From the NCBI GenBank assembly GCA_963921825.1, contig OY997596.1, positions 8,375,001 to 8,439,000 of the forward strand: a stretch of DNA of 64,000 nt, read 5' to 3'. The position numbers were made by a program, and so were the translations under genes. This document shows, piece by piece, positions 46,413 to 59,559 of the stretch. The notes under the pieces were generated by a model. The model saw nothing but the letters and a program-made list of their open reading frames with translations, searched no databases and was not told the origin of the DNA. This DNA comes from Erodium maritimum. Its lineage: Eukaryota; Streptophyta; Magnoliopsida; Geraniales; Geraniaceae. Each line of letters starts with the position of its first letter. Position 1 is the stretch's first letter.

Positions 46413-47160
46413 AGATTTTTTTTGAAACGGGAAAGAAGTAGTATTACGATAAAATCGTGCTTACAATGAGGGACCTAACAGTCCCGGACACCAGTTTTTG
46501 TCCCAACCAGCCGTAGCCCGTCGGGCACATATGGTTCCATACATGTAGTCCGCTTTGATTCACGGATCCGAACTTAGGATTTCTTCGATCCAACGTTACA
46601 AAAAAATAGTAAACCAAATTCCTAAACTTATTGAGCCACATGATTATTCGAACTAAAACAGTGAAACCTACTGGGGAATTTGTCTTTAGTGCAGAATTCC
46701 TGAGATCTCCCTGCTGTAAAAACTCGGTCGGGGTTGAAAATCCCGAAGTTGGGTGCCTGTGAAGTAGGTCCCGAACTCCCGTTCTTCCTCCCGGATCCCA
46801 GATCCATCTAGGAAGCAGGCCCACCCCGGCGAGGGGTGACCCTATGACGGTAGACCGCAGCGGATGGGATACGGTGCGTGGAGCCCGTAATCCGGTGAAT
46901 GGCGGGGGGGCCACGGTGGCTACTGGCTCGAAGGCGGGGCCGGTCCGGCGATGCAGGAACGGTAGCGCGAGTCGAGGGAGAGACCGTGGAGCAGCTTGAA
47001 CGATGGGCAGCGACCTGTGGGGATAGACCGACTTCAAAACAAGACAAAAACAAAAAAATAAAACCCATAAATGGGTAGAATGGAACCATAAATGGTTGTG
47101 TGGAGCGCCTTCAAGGGATTCCATGGTTGAGCAAAGGAGGTAGAGGCTTTAATGGTGGAG
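46413..47160 (-). mobile_element. Possible LINE-derived retroposon, minus strand
   Basis: The 3' end on the minus strand is ...CTTTCCCGTTTCAAAAAAAATC (plus-strand T-run at about 46418-46425), related to the CCCGTTTCAAA tail of the LINE at 2780-5163. A 226-codon frame (47124-46444) covers most of it; it is Pro/Arg/Leu-rich in its first half and matches no family that I know. No target duplication was found. Confidence 0.45.
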
Positions 47161-48466
47161 AGGAAGGGGAAGGGGGGAGGAGGGAAAGAAAATTTATTTA
47201 TCTGAACTTTCATCATCATAAACAAACTTTAAAGGTGAATGGTCTGAATAACACACTATCACATTTTTCATAAATACAAAAATCCAAGCTATAAATAATT
47301 TGGACAAAAAATTCACACATTATGTCACGTAACCTCACATTTAAAAAAAATACATAGACTAACCCTTACAATACCATTAAACCCTTACTCTCATTCTCAT
47401 TCGAAACTAGCCCTCACAAATTGTTACTCACCGAGACCCCCACCTTGGTTGCTCACGAGGCGAACCTTGTCAGATGAGGTGTTACCCATCGAAACCCTAT
47501 AGTTCGAAAATATCGATCAACAAGGAAAAAGATAGTGTTGGTGGGAGAATAAGACAGATCCTCGAGCACAAGTCCAATAGGGAGGAAGAAGGAAAATTAA
47601 AGAAGAACGCTGAAACCCTCACCCATCATCCTGCATAATCGTGTGTTACGTGAGCTCAATCTGGGAGGAAGAAGAAGACCGACCCGAAAGCTTGAGTCCT
47701 TATCCTTTGGGAGGAAGAAGATTGATCCGCGAACAAGCTTACAAATTTTAGAAGAAGTCTCCCTTCGACAAGATCGAAAACTAGTCCGATGAGGATTGAC
47801 GCAGGGTCATTGACGACTTCGAAGAAAGAAGACAAATATGAAATTCAAAGAGGTGTGATAGTATTTGAAAATTAGATGAATAAGGATAGTAAAATAAACA
47901 TTTTATCTCCAAAATTTACAGAATCATGATTTTTTTTATCTATGAAAAAGGAAACAATGTCTTACTTAAAGGCGGTGTTTGAAAATCAAAGGTCTGTGAG
48001 AATGTGCAAGAAAATTTATCCCTTAATTTTATCTCATGGTGTCTGTCCATGATAGACCTTTGGATCAAGTCACCAACAAAAATTTGTTCCTCAAATTTCA
48101 CAGCAGCAGTTTGTTCCTCAAACTTTACAACATCAGACTTTGTATCTTCTCATCCATTGCTTACATTTGGTTACCAATGCCCCAATATCTACACACGGAA
48201 CGAGGGCATGAAAAGTGCACCGATTGTCAAGTAGTAATCAGATGATAAGTCTGAATATCGTACCCAAAAGAGAAAATACACATGCACTCTTTATCATGTT
48301 CGTCATTTGGTTCGAGATAAATACAGTTGATGATTACGAAGTAAAAAAGTAAGAAACTAAAGATACGAATATGAAAGTAGAGAGTTTGTAATTCAAATAG
48401 GTAACCTACCAAGGATCATAGTTTCGTAATGGTACCGTACATAGCATTGAATAACCGTGAGCGCAT
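47161..48466. other. Intergenic sequence, nothing recognised
   Basis: Mixed AT-rich sequence with no frame over about 80 codons and no repeat ends seen. Confidence 0.35.
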
Positions 48467-48545
48467 AGCATTAGGATTATTGTAAGAATAATGACATAGT
48501 TATCTTGTATAGGTGGAATGTATATCTTGTTAGTTAACTTTGTAT

Positions 48546-51112
48546 TTTCGACGTCTATCAATTTTACAGAAACAGTCTTTGGAGGTTCAGTTTACCATGC
48601 CGGAAGTTGAACAGGCTGTAGCAAATTGTGGAGGTTCAAAATCACATGGCCCAACGGTTTCTCTCTAATGTTCTATAAAGAGTGTTGGGATGTTATAGGC
48701 CAAGATGTTTTTAATTCTTTGACAGAATTTCATAAGTCGGGTGGAATGGGGGGGCTTAAACGCTACATTTCATACCTGGATTCTAAATGTATCAAATCTA
48801 GAATCTTGGAACGAACTTCGGTCCATCAACTTGGTTTCATCTCCATACAAGATCCTGCCAAAGATTCTTGCATCAAGGTTCAAAATGGTGCTCACTGGTC
48901 TTATTAATGACGTCCAAAGTGATTTCACAAACAATCGATAATTGGTCGATGGATTTTTAATTGCTTTAGAGATAATACAATACATATGGTTAAAAGGGTG
49001 AAGTTGGAATGTATAATTCTGCAACTGGATTTTGAAAAGGTTTATGACAAATTATGTTGGGACTACTTCGATGATGTTATGGATTTCATGGGTTTTAGTT
49101 GTCTTTGGATATTTTAGATGAAGAGATGCTTCCAAGTTTCTATCTCAGTTTTGATTAACAATGCCCCAAGTTCTGATTTTCTTCTTGCTAATGGTTTACG
49201 GTAGGGCTTTCCTCTCTCTCTCCATTTGTTTTTTTATTAGTTGTTGAGGGTCTCTATCAAATTCTTGAGGATGGATTTAAATCGAGAGATTTTGGAGGGA
49301 TCTTTATTGGGAAGGGTAACTTCATTGTATTGCACTTACAATTCGGAGACGATACCTTGTTGTTCTTTTCTGGTACAGGAGAAGATTTCACGCGATTAAA
49401 GAACACATTGGATTTGTTCCAAAGATGTAGGGGTTAAAGATCAATCATTCTAAATCCAATAGTGTTCTTTTCAACCCAATTGTGTTTTTAGAGGAGATCG
49501 TTTCCTCGGTTTCTTTTTATGTGAAATTAGTGGCCTTCCCATTAATTAGCTCGGCTTCCCTCTTGGCTTTAATCCCTACAAGAGAGGTACTTGGGCTCCC
49601 ATAATCCTGAATTTCAAGAAGGCTTTATCTCAGTGGGCAGTAAAGAACCTGAACATGCCTGGTAGACTAGTTTTAATAAAGTTTACACTAGCGTCTTTAC
49701 ATGTGTTATATATGTCGCTCTTTTAGGAACCTAAGATGGTTATTCTGGAATTAGAACATTTTTAGATGCAGTTTTTATGGAGTGGTAAGGGAAGAGGTCG
49801 AGTTCTTTGTGAAGTCCCTTGGCACATTGTATGCAAGACTAAATCAGAAGGTGGTTTGGGTGTCAGACGTTTTGACAAGGTCAACGAAAGTCTTCTTGGC
49901 AAATGGTTTTGGAGGTTTGTTAAAGAAACATATTCATTATGGAAGCGATTTACGTGTGAAAATTTTGGATGGAACTATGAGGATTGGAATTTGACTAATG
50001 TTGAGAAACCCAATTATGCTTCTATTTTTAAACACATCCTATCCTTAGCTTCTGATCGTACTTTTGCTGGTTTATTTAGGAGGCAGAGCATCCATTGGAA
50101 GGTCGGGGAAAATGCACAGGATTTATTTTGGGAGGATGTGTGGCTTGGGGGTAGACCATCAAGCACTCGTTTTCCTAGCTTATATAGTATAACAAAAACG
50201 AAACATATGAAGATAGATGCATTCTAGAGGGATGGTTTGTTGGTAGTAAATTTTCGCAGGACTCGTTTTGTATATGAGGAATGAAAGGCTACCCAGTTGT
50301 TGTCTTTGTTGAGCTCGGTTAGGCTTGATCGTCCAGGTGTATTTGATTGTGTTATATGGACCATAGCTTCGAGTTTCTCCTCACATAAACTACATAATTT
50401 TTTGATTGCTCATGGTTCAATTTCTCTGGTCTGGAGGCAGATCCTCTGGCTTAAACATTGGCCTCCCAAATATGGTTTATTGATTTGTCTTATACTTCGT
50501 AAAACGATACCTTCTGAAGTGTTTTTGGAATCAAAGGGGTGTCGAATTCTGCTAGCTGATATGTTATGCAGCACTTTCCAAATTGTTTTTGAAGACTGAA
50601 CATATCCTTGTTCATTGCTTCTTTTCTTGGAAAATCTAGATGAGATGTCATTCTTGGTGGAACCTTGTCATTGTGGTTCCTGGGTCTTTTATAGAGTTGG
50701 TATTGATTTGGAGGGGTATTAAGTCAAAGAGAATGTGGTCTCGCTGGGTTAAGCTGGCTTAATTACCAACTTAGTGTCTCTGGTTGAGGAGGAACGATTT
50801 GGTTTTATAACCAAACTAATCGATCCTCAGAGGAAGTGCTTTTACAGATTCAAAAACATTATTTTAACCTCTTTCGATATTCCGGTTTGCTTCAATCGGA
50901 TTCTTCTTTCACTTGCTGGCAGATTTCCCCTTGTATTTGCTTTATATAACATTCAGTTCATTATGTGAACTTATTTCTTAGTTTTGGTGAGGTTTCCTGC
51001 TGTGCGAGTAACCATAGTTTGTATTCTTATTTTTGTTGTGTAGTTGATTTATAAATCTACCCCTTCATTGTACTTAAGTATTTTGAATTAATAAACTCGT
51101 TTATCAAAAAAA
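48546..51112 (+). mobile_element. 5'-truncated LINE (RT + zf-RVT) inside the Copia 5' LTR
   Basis: Begins just after ...GTTAACTTTG of the LTR and ends with ATAAACTCGTTTATCAAAAAAAA at about 51090-51110, after which the LTR resumes (GCTTAGCC). It carries ORF2 pieces: SGGMGGLKRYISYL-like and YKILAKILASRFK blocks (48740-48900), a broken RT core with LQLDFEKVYDKLCWD (49020-49065), palm/thumb blocks (49610-49700), a 153-codon frame (49766-50227) with MQFLWSGKGRGR and GGLGVRRFDKVNESLLGKW, and a zf-RVT-like region to about 50600. Endonuclease and ORF1 are missing. Frames are shifted and stopped several times. Unlike the LINE at 1-2628, no RNase H was seen. Confidence 0.85.
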
Positions 51113-51470
51113 ATCTAGCTTAGCCTTGAAGTCTTATGTGAGTATATATATAGGCAGTAGTCACACAATATATCACAACAAACACAAGAGAGAATTCGTC
51201 CCAATTCTCCACTATAATGGGTGATATTGACACTACTAAGGGAGTTTCCAATTAAACTAATAAGGGTGTGGAGTCTTCTTCTCCATATTATTTACATCCT
51301 TCCTCAAACACAGATCGGATTATCTCCTCGGTGGTGCTTTGTGGGAATAACTACAAACAATGGGCCCATTTGGTCTGTAATGCTTTCAAAGTAAACAACA
51401 AAGTTAGGTTTATTAATGGATCGATTCAGCCTCCCTAGTCAACAAAATCGACGACGTATTATCCATGGGT

Positions 51471-54400
51471 ACAAGTGTCACGCCCCAAATACGGTAATGA
51501 CCGGACTCGAGACGTGAACTAAATTAATAAATAATTAAAGTGATTTAAAAGAAATAAACTCTGATATAATAATCCGAAAGTAATAAATATGATACCATGA
51601 GTCAACAGCTCATAAAGCCAACAATAAACGTTCAGTTCAAAACGAGGGTACGTCTCTAGACCAGACTAGCCTAAGATCCTCACTAGCTCCCTAGCTCCGA
51701 GAATCCCGCTAGACCACAACCCGCTCAACCTGTAAAAAAAATAAAGTAAGGGGGTGAGCTTGACGCTCAGTAGGGAAAACCATGAAAGACCTCCTTATAT
51801 CGGATTTGCCAAACACTTTTCCACAATTTAAAAAAATTAAGAGGTTTGATACTCGATACGACTCTTAAGCCAATTAACAGTCAACACCACTCGTTAAACT
51901 CTGACACTCATAGCCCGACTGCACCCACATCAACTCAACACCAATCCTTTGACTAAGGTCCATACGAAGGTGACAAGGAATCATGTAACCCAAATAAATC
52001 AACTCCCACTTTACTCAACCACAAACTATTCCGAAAATCCTCGTCCAAACCCTTTCACGACCGACTCACGGATGGCCACAAAGACGACGCTTTAACTTAC
52101 ACACCAAGGAAAAACCAACACTCAATTTCCACAGTACATAGTCAACGGCACTCACAGGCACAATCACCAACAATCAAAGCAAGGCATTCTCAGCCACACA
52201 CAACTCGTAACAAGGAAAACCCCCATAGTCACAACACAGTAACACGCAATCGAATTCAAGTAACACTCCATCAAATCAAGGCATTCTCAAACACACAACT
52301 TGTAACCAATGCACGGTCTCGGGAGCAACACGCTCGACCCGGCGTAGCCGTGTGCAACTTTCCCCTAACCCACAGTCAGGAGAGGCGGTCGACCTCATCG
52401 CGGAACATATCTCTTCGCGAACACATCGCGAAACACAACATTTTACCAACACATGGAAGGCAGGGAAATCGCCTCTTCGCGCAACACATCGTGGACACAG
52501 CGTTTTACCGATACACGGAAGGCAGGGAAATCGCCTCTTCGCGCAACACATCGCGGACACAGCGTTTTACCGAGTGCTAGTCGGAAGGTAGGGAAACCAC
52601 CTCTTCGCCGGACACAGCGTTTTACCGAATCACGGTCGGAAGGTAGGGAAACCACCTTTCTCGGGTAACCATAGTACACAATCACAGTCACAAGAACACT
52701 CACATGGAACCACAGTACCACAACCACAATCACGATCATACTCACACATGGCACACTTGCCCACAACATAGCAACACATGCTTCACCGAATATCACGTAT
52801 CATACTTCTCAAATTACCAAACATAGCAACACATGCTTCACCGAATATCACATATCATGCTTCTCAATTTACCAGACGTAGCAACACATGTTTCACCAAA
52901 TATCACATATCATGTCACGTCAGTCTATCACTCACCCGACCATATCACAGACAATGATTCACATCATACAATCACGGCACACTTGCCCACACCGAATGTA
53001 ATATGCTTTGACCCTTAGTTACACTCACAACTGTTCCACACTTACCATCACTTACTGACACCACACTCCACGTGGTAACCCCACCGGCTTACCGGTATTC
53101 GATCCCCAACCTTCCCACGGTTCAACAAATCACATGACAGGAAATAATCACTCAAATCACAATATGCATCATCAAGTTCAACTCTACTTGTTTTCATGTT
53201 CGTTATTTATTAACCGTTCAAACAGCACAACGTACACAATCCACACAATCAACAATCAATCCTACGGGCACGACATGACCCGATTCTACCAGCACGGTAA
53301 TTCCCAAGATGATAATCGTAAATGTTCGCAGTTTATATATCTAGCTAGTTATTCACATCCTATATGCGTACTATTTAGTTATCCGGTTATTACGTTTCCC
53401 TATATGCATTTCTAGTGCATCCGTAATAAGACGAGTTTCGAGGTAATCCCTACCTCTTGACGAACCGACAGCTGCGTCTCCTAGCTGCTGACGTCCTGGC
53501 CAACTCCGGTCTTCTCCGTGCTCGGGGTAATGGCCTGGTTTTAACACACAAAGGGACCGTCATCAGTCCCGGTCCAAGTTGTAACGGTTCTCTAATTATC
53601 AATTTAGTCCAAAAGTCTGTTTGTCCAAACGTCCTTTAAATTGTCCGACAATCCAGGTATTTATCTGATTTTAAATCCGAATTATTAATTACTTGTTTAA
53701 TTAATTGGTTTGACCCGGATCCGACCCGGTCCAGCTTCAGACCCGGACCTGACCCGAGCCCGACCCAGACCCGGTCCAGACCCGAGTCCAGACCCGAACT
53801 CAGACCCGGTCCAGGCCCGAAGCCCAAACCAGGTCCAGGCCCGAGGTCTGGCTCGAGTCCAGACCCGAGTCTTGGATCTGGCCCAAGCCTTGCCCAGGCC
53901 CAGACTTGTCCATGGCCCAAGGCCCGTCCTCGACCAGCCCAAGCCCAAAGCCTCGGTCAGAGACGAGCTATGGTTTTGGGTCTCGTCTGGCTTTACTCTA
54001 GCGACGGTGGCAGAGCTAGAGGAGCGGTTCTTCGACGGCGGTGTGTGGCGTCAGGGCACGGAGGAGGAGGGTTTGGGTCGACAGAACGCGTTCTCAAACT
54101 CCTCCATGCCAGATCTGACGGTCTGGTTGCTTTGCCGGTAAAACGACTCAGATCTGGGATGCGAGCTTCAGGCGAGCCTCTCAGGCCGAGCTCCGTCCCA
54201 ACCGAGCTCGTGGGTGAGCGATTTCAGAAGAAAGCAACACGCGGAAGGTGGATTTGAACGGAAAATGAGCTTACCGTTACAGGCTCGCTCGATTCCGGCA
54301 CGACGAGGATCAAAACTACGGCGGCGGCCCTGATTTTTCGTCGAATCGAAGAGAAAAGGGAAGAGGAGAAGAAGGGAAGGGAATTTCTGGTGTGGTGAGG

Positions 54401-54821
54401 GTTGTGGGTGGAAGGGAGGAGTAAATGGTGATGGTGAGAGCTCGGAGCTCCGGTGGAGGCAGCTCTGGAACTCCCGCGAGACTCGGTTGAGCGAGAGGAC
54501 GTCGGCGGGAGCTCGAGCGAGAGAGAAGAGAGGCGACCTCGGGAAGTGTGCTTCAGAAGTGAGAAGCGAAGGGTCGCTTCTAGGGTTAGCAAAAGGGGCT
54601 TGGGTCTCGAGCGAGATGGTCCTAGCGCGCGTGCGGTTGGGCCTGGTCTGGCTCGGCTCAAAACTGAGCTGGTCCAGCCCAATCCCCCTTTCTTTTCTTT
54701 TTTTTATTTCTTTTCTTTTCCTTTTTGTTTCTCACTCGATCCAATTGTTCGATCTGTTTTCCAACCCCGTTGCTTTAAAACCGTAAATTAAACTACTAAT
54801 TTGTCGGGTATTTACAACAAG
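51471..54821 (-). mobile_element. Solo LTR 3 (about 3.3 kb, minus strand) inside Copia gag, perfect 5-bp duplication
   Basis: 51476-54816, reading TGTCACGCCCC...TTTACA on the plus strand, hence TGTAAA...GGGGCGTGACA on its own strand. Flanks are identical ACAAG at 51471-51475 and 54817-54821. It shares the 3' portion (CTCGAGTCCGGTCA..., GGGGCGTGACA) and the CCTACTGAGCG-AAGCTCA core (about 51755-51775) with solo LTRs 1 and 2, but its 5' start differs, so it is a sister subfamily. It contains about 60-66 bp tandem units (52380-52650), three 54-bp units (52768-52915) and a CCCGGACC/GACCCG-rich tract (53710-53935). No coding capacity; long frames over these repeats are artefacts. Confidence 0.87.
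52380..52915. repeat. Two minisatellite blocks in solo LTR 3
   Basis: 52380-52650: four to five units of about 60-66 bp with GGAAGGCAGGGAAATCGCC and ACACAGCGTTTTACCGA; the middle units are nearly identical. 52768-52915: three units of about 54 bp with AGCAACACATGCTTCACC and AATATCACATATCATG. Confidence 0.85.
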
Positions 54822-57800
54822 TGAGTTATATTCTCGGGGCTTGGTTACACAACACCCTTGATGCATCCATCTGTTCTATTGTCCTTATTACTGATAATGG
54901 TAGGGCTATGTGAGAAGATATTCTGGAGCATTTCTCAGTTGGAAATGGACCTCGAATCCATGAATTAACGAGTCAATTGGCTCGTCGTGAACAAGGTGGC
55001 GACTCGGTGATCGAATAGTACGGCAAGTTCCGAATGATTTGGGATGAATTATCTTGTTATTCAACCCCTATATGTACATGTAGCTGCAAGTTTGGTGCGA
55101 AGGGTGCGTTGGTGAAGGTCATGGAAGATCAGAAGGTTCATCAAGTTTTAATTGGTCTTGACTCATTCATACATAGTACGGTCCATTCTCATATTTTGAT
55201 GCAAGAACCCCTTCCCCCCATTGAACACGGTATTTTTTGAGGTATTAACTAAGGAACGCCACCATTCAGTTATTCGTCAAGGTGACAAGAAAGCTAAGGT
55301 CATGGGGTTCGCGGTGCAAGGCGGTGCTCGTTGGCGTGTTTCAATGCCTACCATAGAGGGTAACAAGATGCTCTTTTTGGAACAAAGCTGGGCACCACAA
55401 AGACAACTACTTCCAGCATCTAGGCTTTCCTAATTGGTGGAATTCTGAAAATAGGGCAGCGGCTAAAGGTGGTGGCAAGTACACTCGTGGTTACAGGAGC
55501 AATGGTTGTGGTCGTGGGAATGTGGCCACTGTTGTTGATCAATCTTCAAGCAGCACCTCAGGCCAACCCATTGGCGCACCTAATCATAATGGGGTGCAAC
55601 TATCGGAAGCAGAATGACATCAGTTGTTGGGTATGTTCAAACCCTCTCAACTCAATGATGCTACTCCTACGTATGATGGTAAGTATAAGACACGTCAATG
55701 AGTAATTGACACTGGTTGTTCGAACCATATGACCAGAAGTATTTCTTTGTTCCAAATTTTGTACGCTGTTTCTCCATCATCGGTTGGGTTACCAAATGGC
55801 ATCAAAACGACGGCAGTTAAGGAATTAACGATCGTCTTGAGTGACGATTTGATTTTGAACGACGTGTTATATATTCCTGATCTGAACGTTAATCTCATTT
55901 CTGTTTCATAATTACCTTCTACCGTGAAGTACTTTATCACAATAACTGGTAAGCTATATATCATACAAGACCGTAATTCGAAGACTCTGATTGAATAAGA
56001 TGAACAATGTGACGGAATATATTGGTTTAAGCCCATGAGGCGGTTTCAAGCTAATAAAATTGTTGTGGTTGGACAACATGAATTATGGCATCGTCGACTT
56101 GGTCATCCTTCGCAAAAAGTGGTGCATCTTTTACCTTTTATTTCTTGTGATAAAGCTTATAGTAGGAATAGTGAATTATGTGACTCTAAGGAAGCTTGCG
56201 GTATTTATTTAATTTCTCTTCAAACTAGAAGTGCTTTTTCGATTAGTGAAAATAAAAATGTTGATTTGTTTGAGATGATTCACTGTGATATTTAGGGTGG
56301 TTACCAAGTTCCTTCTAGTTGTGGTGCTTACTACTTGCTCACAATTTTTGATGCTTTTTCGAGAGCGGGTTGGGTATATTTAACGAGTGCTAAGAGGAAG
56401 GTTGGACAAATTATTAAGGATTTTTGTTCTATGGTGCACACTTAGTTCCGTAAACAGGTTAAAATTTTAAGAAGTGACAATGGTCATGAATTTACCTGTT
56501 TACGACATTTTTATGCTGATAATGAAATGTTACATCAAACATCGCGTGTTGATACATCTCAATAAACCGGTAGGGTAGAACGTAAGTATCGACATTTTCT
56601 TAATGTGGCCCGGTCTTCACGTTTTCAGGCTAACCTACCTTTGAGTTTTAGGGAAGAATGTATCTTGACAGCTGCTTATGTGATCAATAGGAATCCTCCT
56701 TATGTGTTAAATAACAAATCTCAGTATGAGGTATTGTTTGGAAAATCCCCGAATTACTGTCTTATCCGCATTTTTGGTAGCTTGTGTTATGCTAATTATC
56801 GTCCTCGAGTAAAGGATAAGTTTGGTCATCGCTCTGGTAAATGTATATTTTTTGGATATTCTTTTGATCAAAAGGGGTGGAGACTTTATGACTTAGGAAG
56901 GAAGGCTTATTTCGTATCTTAAGATGTTATTTTTATTGAAAATAGTTTTCTTTTCAACGACATGGATGCCCCAATAACAATTAATGGATATGTTAGCAAC
57001 GAATTGTTTCATCGTCAACCACAAGGTGTTTTTGATGAGAATTATTGAACAAATGGAGAAAGGGGGAGTTGTGAGAGACGTGGGGTTGGAGCGGGCAACC
57101 ATAGTCCTACTTCTATTGCCCAACAGTCATCTCAACCAGTTGAAGAGTATGTTATGCTCATGTTACAACAACCACATATTACTCTACCACTTTATACTGA
57201 GGAATCCCTTGGTAAAAAGAATCGTGTACGAATTCCATCTACCCGACTAAAAGGCTACATCACCAACACAATTCAAACAAATACTCTTGTCACTAGTTCA
57301 TCTTTTTCACAATGTTCCTCGGGTAGGTCGTTTCTCATAGCTTATTTTGTTAATTGCGAAAAAAATTCTGTGCAACATAGGATTTTTTTTGCGCTACTGA
57401 CCAATTGGATTGAACCTAAATCCTACTCTGAAGAAGCCAACCACCCGGGATGGCGTAATGCCATGAAAGACGAGCTTGACGCTCTCGAACAACAAGGCAC
57501 GTGGACATTGCAATCCTTACCTCTGGGAAAAGTCGCATTTGGCAGTATGTGGGTTTACAAGGCTAAGCTCAAGCAGGACGAGACTCTGGAACGACTAAAG
57601 GGACGCATTGTTGTCTTTGGAAATAGACAATTGCCTGGTATTGACTTTCATGAAACATTTTCACTAGTCGCAAAGATGGTGACTATCATATTATATTTAA
57701 CCGTTGCGATCGCTCGGAATTTTGAGCTTCATCAAATGGACGTGCACAATGCATTTGTTCATGGAGACTTGGTAAAGGAGTTGTATATGAAGCTTCCCCC

Positions 57801-59208
57801 TAGCTATGCACCATCAGGTTCGATGGGTAAGGTTTTCATCTCCGAAAAGTTGTGTACGGTCTTCGTCAAGCTCTTCGGTAATGGTTTTCTAAATTATCAT
57901 CCGCTCCGAAGTCTTTTGGTTTTCAACCGTCAACCGCAGATTACTCATTGTTTTTTTCTATACTACGGGGATGACTCTTTATATGTTCTTGTATATGTGG
58001 ATGATCTCCCTATTGCAGGTTCAGGTGCACAAACTTAAAACCTACTTGCGTGATTGTTTTCATATGAATGATCTTGGGGTCCTTAAGTACTGCTTGAAAT
58101 TGAGGTGGCACGGGGTCCTGATGGCTTTTTTTAGTCAAAGAAAGTACGTCTTGGATATCATTAGTGAGGTCGGCTTATCGGGGTCGAAGCCTATTTCTAC
58201 TCCAATGGATCAAAATCATCAATCAGCTTGTGTTGAGGGGGAGTTATTTTCAGAACCAGAAAAGTATAGGCGGCTTGTAGGGCGGTTGGTTTACTTGACG
58301 ATTACTCGACCTGAGCTCTCCTATTCAGTTCATATGTTGCCTCAATTTAAGTCTTCTCCTATGATCGCTCAGCGTCCTTAGATACCTAAAAAGGTTCCCT
58401 GGCCAAGGAATTTTGTTGAATCGTCGATGCTATTTGAAGTTATATGGATTTTGTGATAGTGATTAGGAAAGTTTTTCTGCTACACATCGATCTTTAACTA
58501 GTTATTTTGTGCTTCTTGGTAATTCTCCGGTATCTTGGAAAACAAAGAAACAACTCATAATTTCACGCTCTTTCGCCGAGGCATAATATCGTTCTATGGC
58601 TACGACTATTTGCGAATTCAAATGGTTGAAGTTTATTTTATTTTGTCTTGGTGGACGACATGATCGACATATGCGCTTGTATTGTGATAATTAAACGGCT
58701 TTACATATTGCGGCAAATCCAGTCTTCCATGAACGTAGGAAACATATTGAGATGGATTGTCATTTTGTTCGAAATGACTTAAGGCTGGTAATATTGCTAC
58801 ATCATACATACAAACGGGTGATCAATTGGATGATATCTTTACAAAGGCTCTCGGAAAATCATATTTTTTTTATACTTCTTCACATGTTAGGCATTCGAGA
58901 TCTTCATGCTTGAACTTGGGGGGGTTAATAGGATTATTATTAGAATAACGACATAGTTATCTTGTACACGTGGAATGTGTATCTTGTTATTTAACTTTGG
59001 GAGGGGGGGGGGGGGGGGGGGGTGTGTTAATAGGATTATTATTAGAATAACGACATAGTTATCTTGTACACGTGGAATGTGTATCTTGTTATTTAACTTT
59101 GCTTAGCTTCCAAGTCTTGTATGAGTATATATATGGGCAATAGTCACACAATAAATCACAACAAACACAAAAAATAATATCTCTCAAGTATTACTCTTAA
59201 ATCTAGTA

Positions 59209-59559
59209 TGTTGAACTATAAGTCTCACATAGAAAGTGTATGGACAAATTGAACAACTGATAAGCATATTAGCACCTCAACCTATCAATTCGAGCTTTTG
59301 GGTTGAATTGGGCTTTAACATGGTATCATAACTGGTTCAACTTGTGGCCCGTTTGTCACCTCCACCCTGTGGTCTCCGGTCCATATACAGATGTCCACTC
59401 ATGTTATGGCTCACGTGTAAATGTGTAGTCCTACAAGGGAGGGGGAGTGTTGAAGTATAAGTCTCACATTGAAAATGTATGAACGAATTGAACACTTGAT
59501 AAGAATATTAGTGCCTCCACCCTTCAGTTCGAGCTTTTGGGTTGGATTGGTCTTTAACG
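59209..59559 (+). mobile_element. TRIM: complete miniature LTR retroelement, 351 bp
   Basis: Two direct repeats of 112 bp (59209-59320 and 59448-59559), both starting TGTTGAA-TATAAGTCTCACAT and ending with TTTAAC(A/G), about 85% identical by hand count. Immediately inside the first is TGGTATCATAACTGG (59321-59335), a primer-binding site resembling initiator Met tRNA; immediately before the second is AAGGGAGGGGGAG, a polypurine tract (59435-59447). The 127-bp interior has no coding capacity. This is the textbook TRIM layout. Repeat divergence suggests an old insertion; no target duplication is apparent. Confidence 0.92.

Larger units (their letters stand above)
48467..59169 (+). mobile_element. 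Broken Copia retrotransposon with two nested insertions
   Basis: Fossil Ty1/Copia element, about 4.8 kb without its insertions. Parts in order: 5' LTR (48467-48545, then about 51113-51186 after a LINE insertion); gag (51217-51475, resuming at 54817 after a solo-LTR insertion, to about 55440); protease region (about 55640-55920); GAG-pre-integrase with ELWHRRLGHPSQKVV (56080-56125) and integrase core (56300-56930); Copia-type reverse transcriptase (57430-58380), including a YVDD-type motif near 57990; RNase H (about 58430-58870); polypurine-like G tract; 3' LTR (to about 59169). The LTRs share ATGACATAGTTATCTTGTA and AATCACAACAAACACA but have drifted. Many breaks; not functional. LTR divergence and two nested insertions make it the oldest layer in this part of the window. 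Confidence 0.88.

Noticed and set aside
46444-47124. 226-codon minus-strand frame as a host gene
   Set aside because: Runs straight into an A-tailed LINE-like 3' end; no recognisable domain.
53710-54141. Frame of repeated Pro-Asp-Pro residues (143 codons)
   Set aside because: Produced by the GACCCG-rich tract of solo LTR 3; its mirror on the other strand is equally open.
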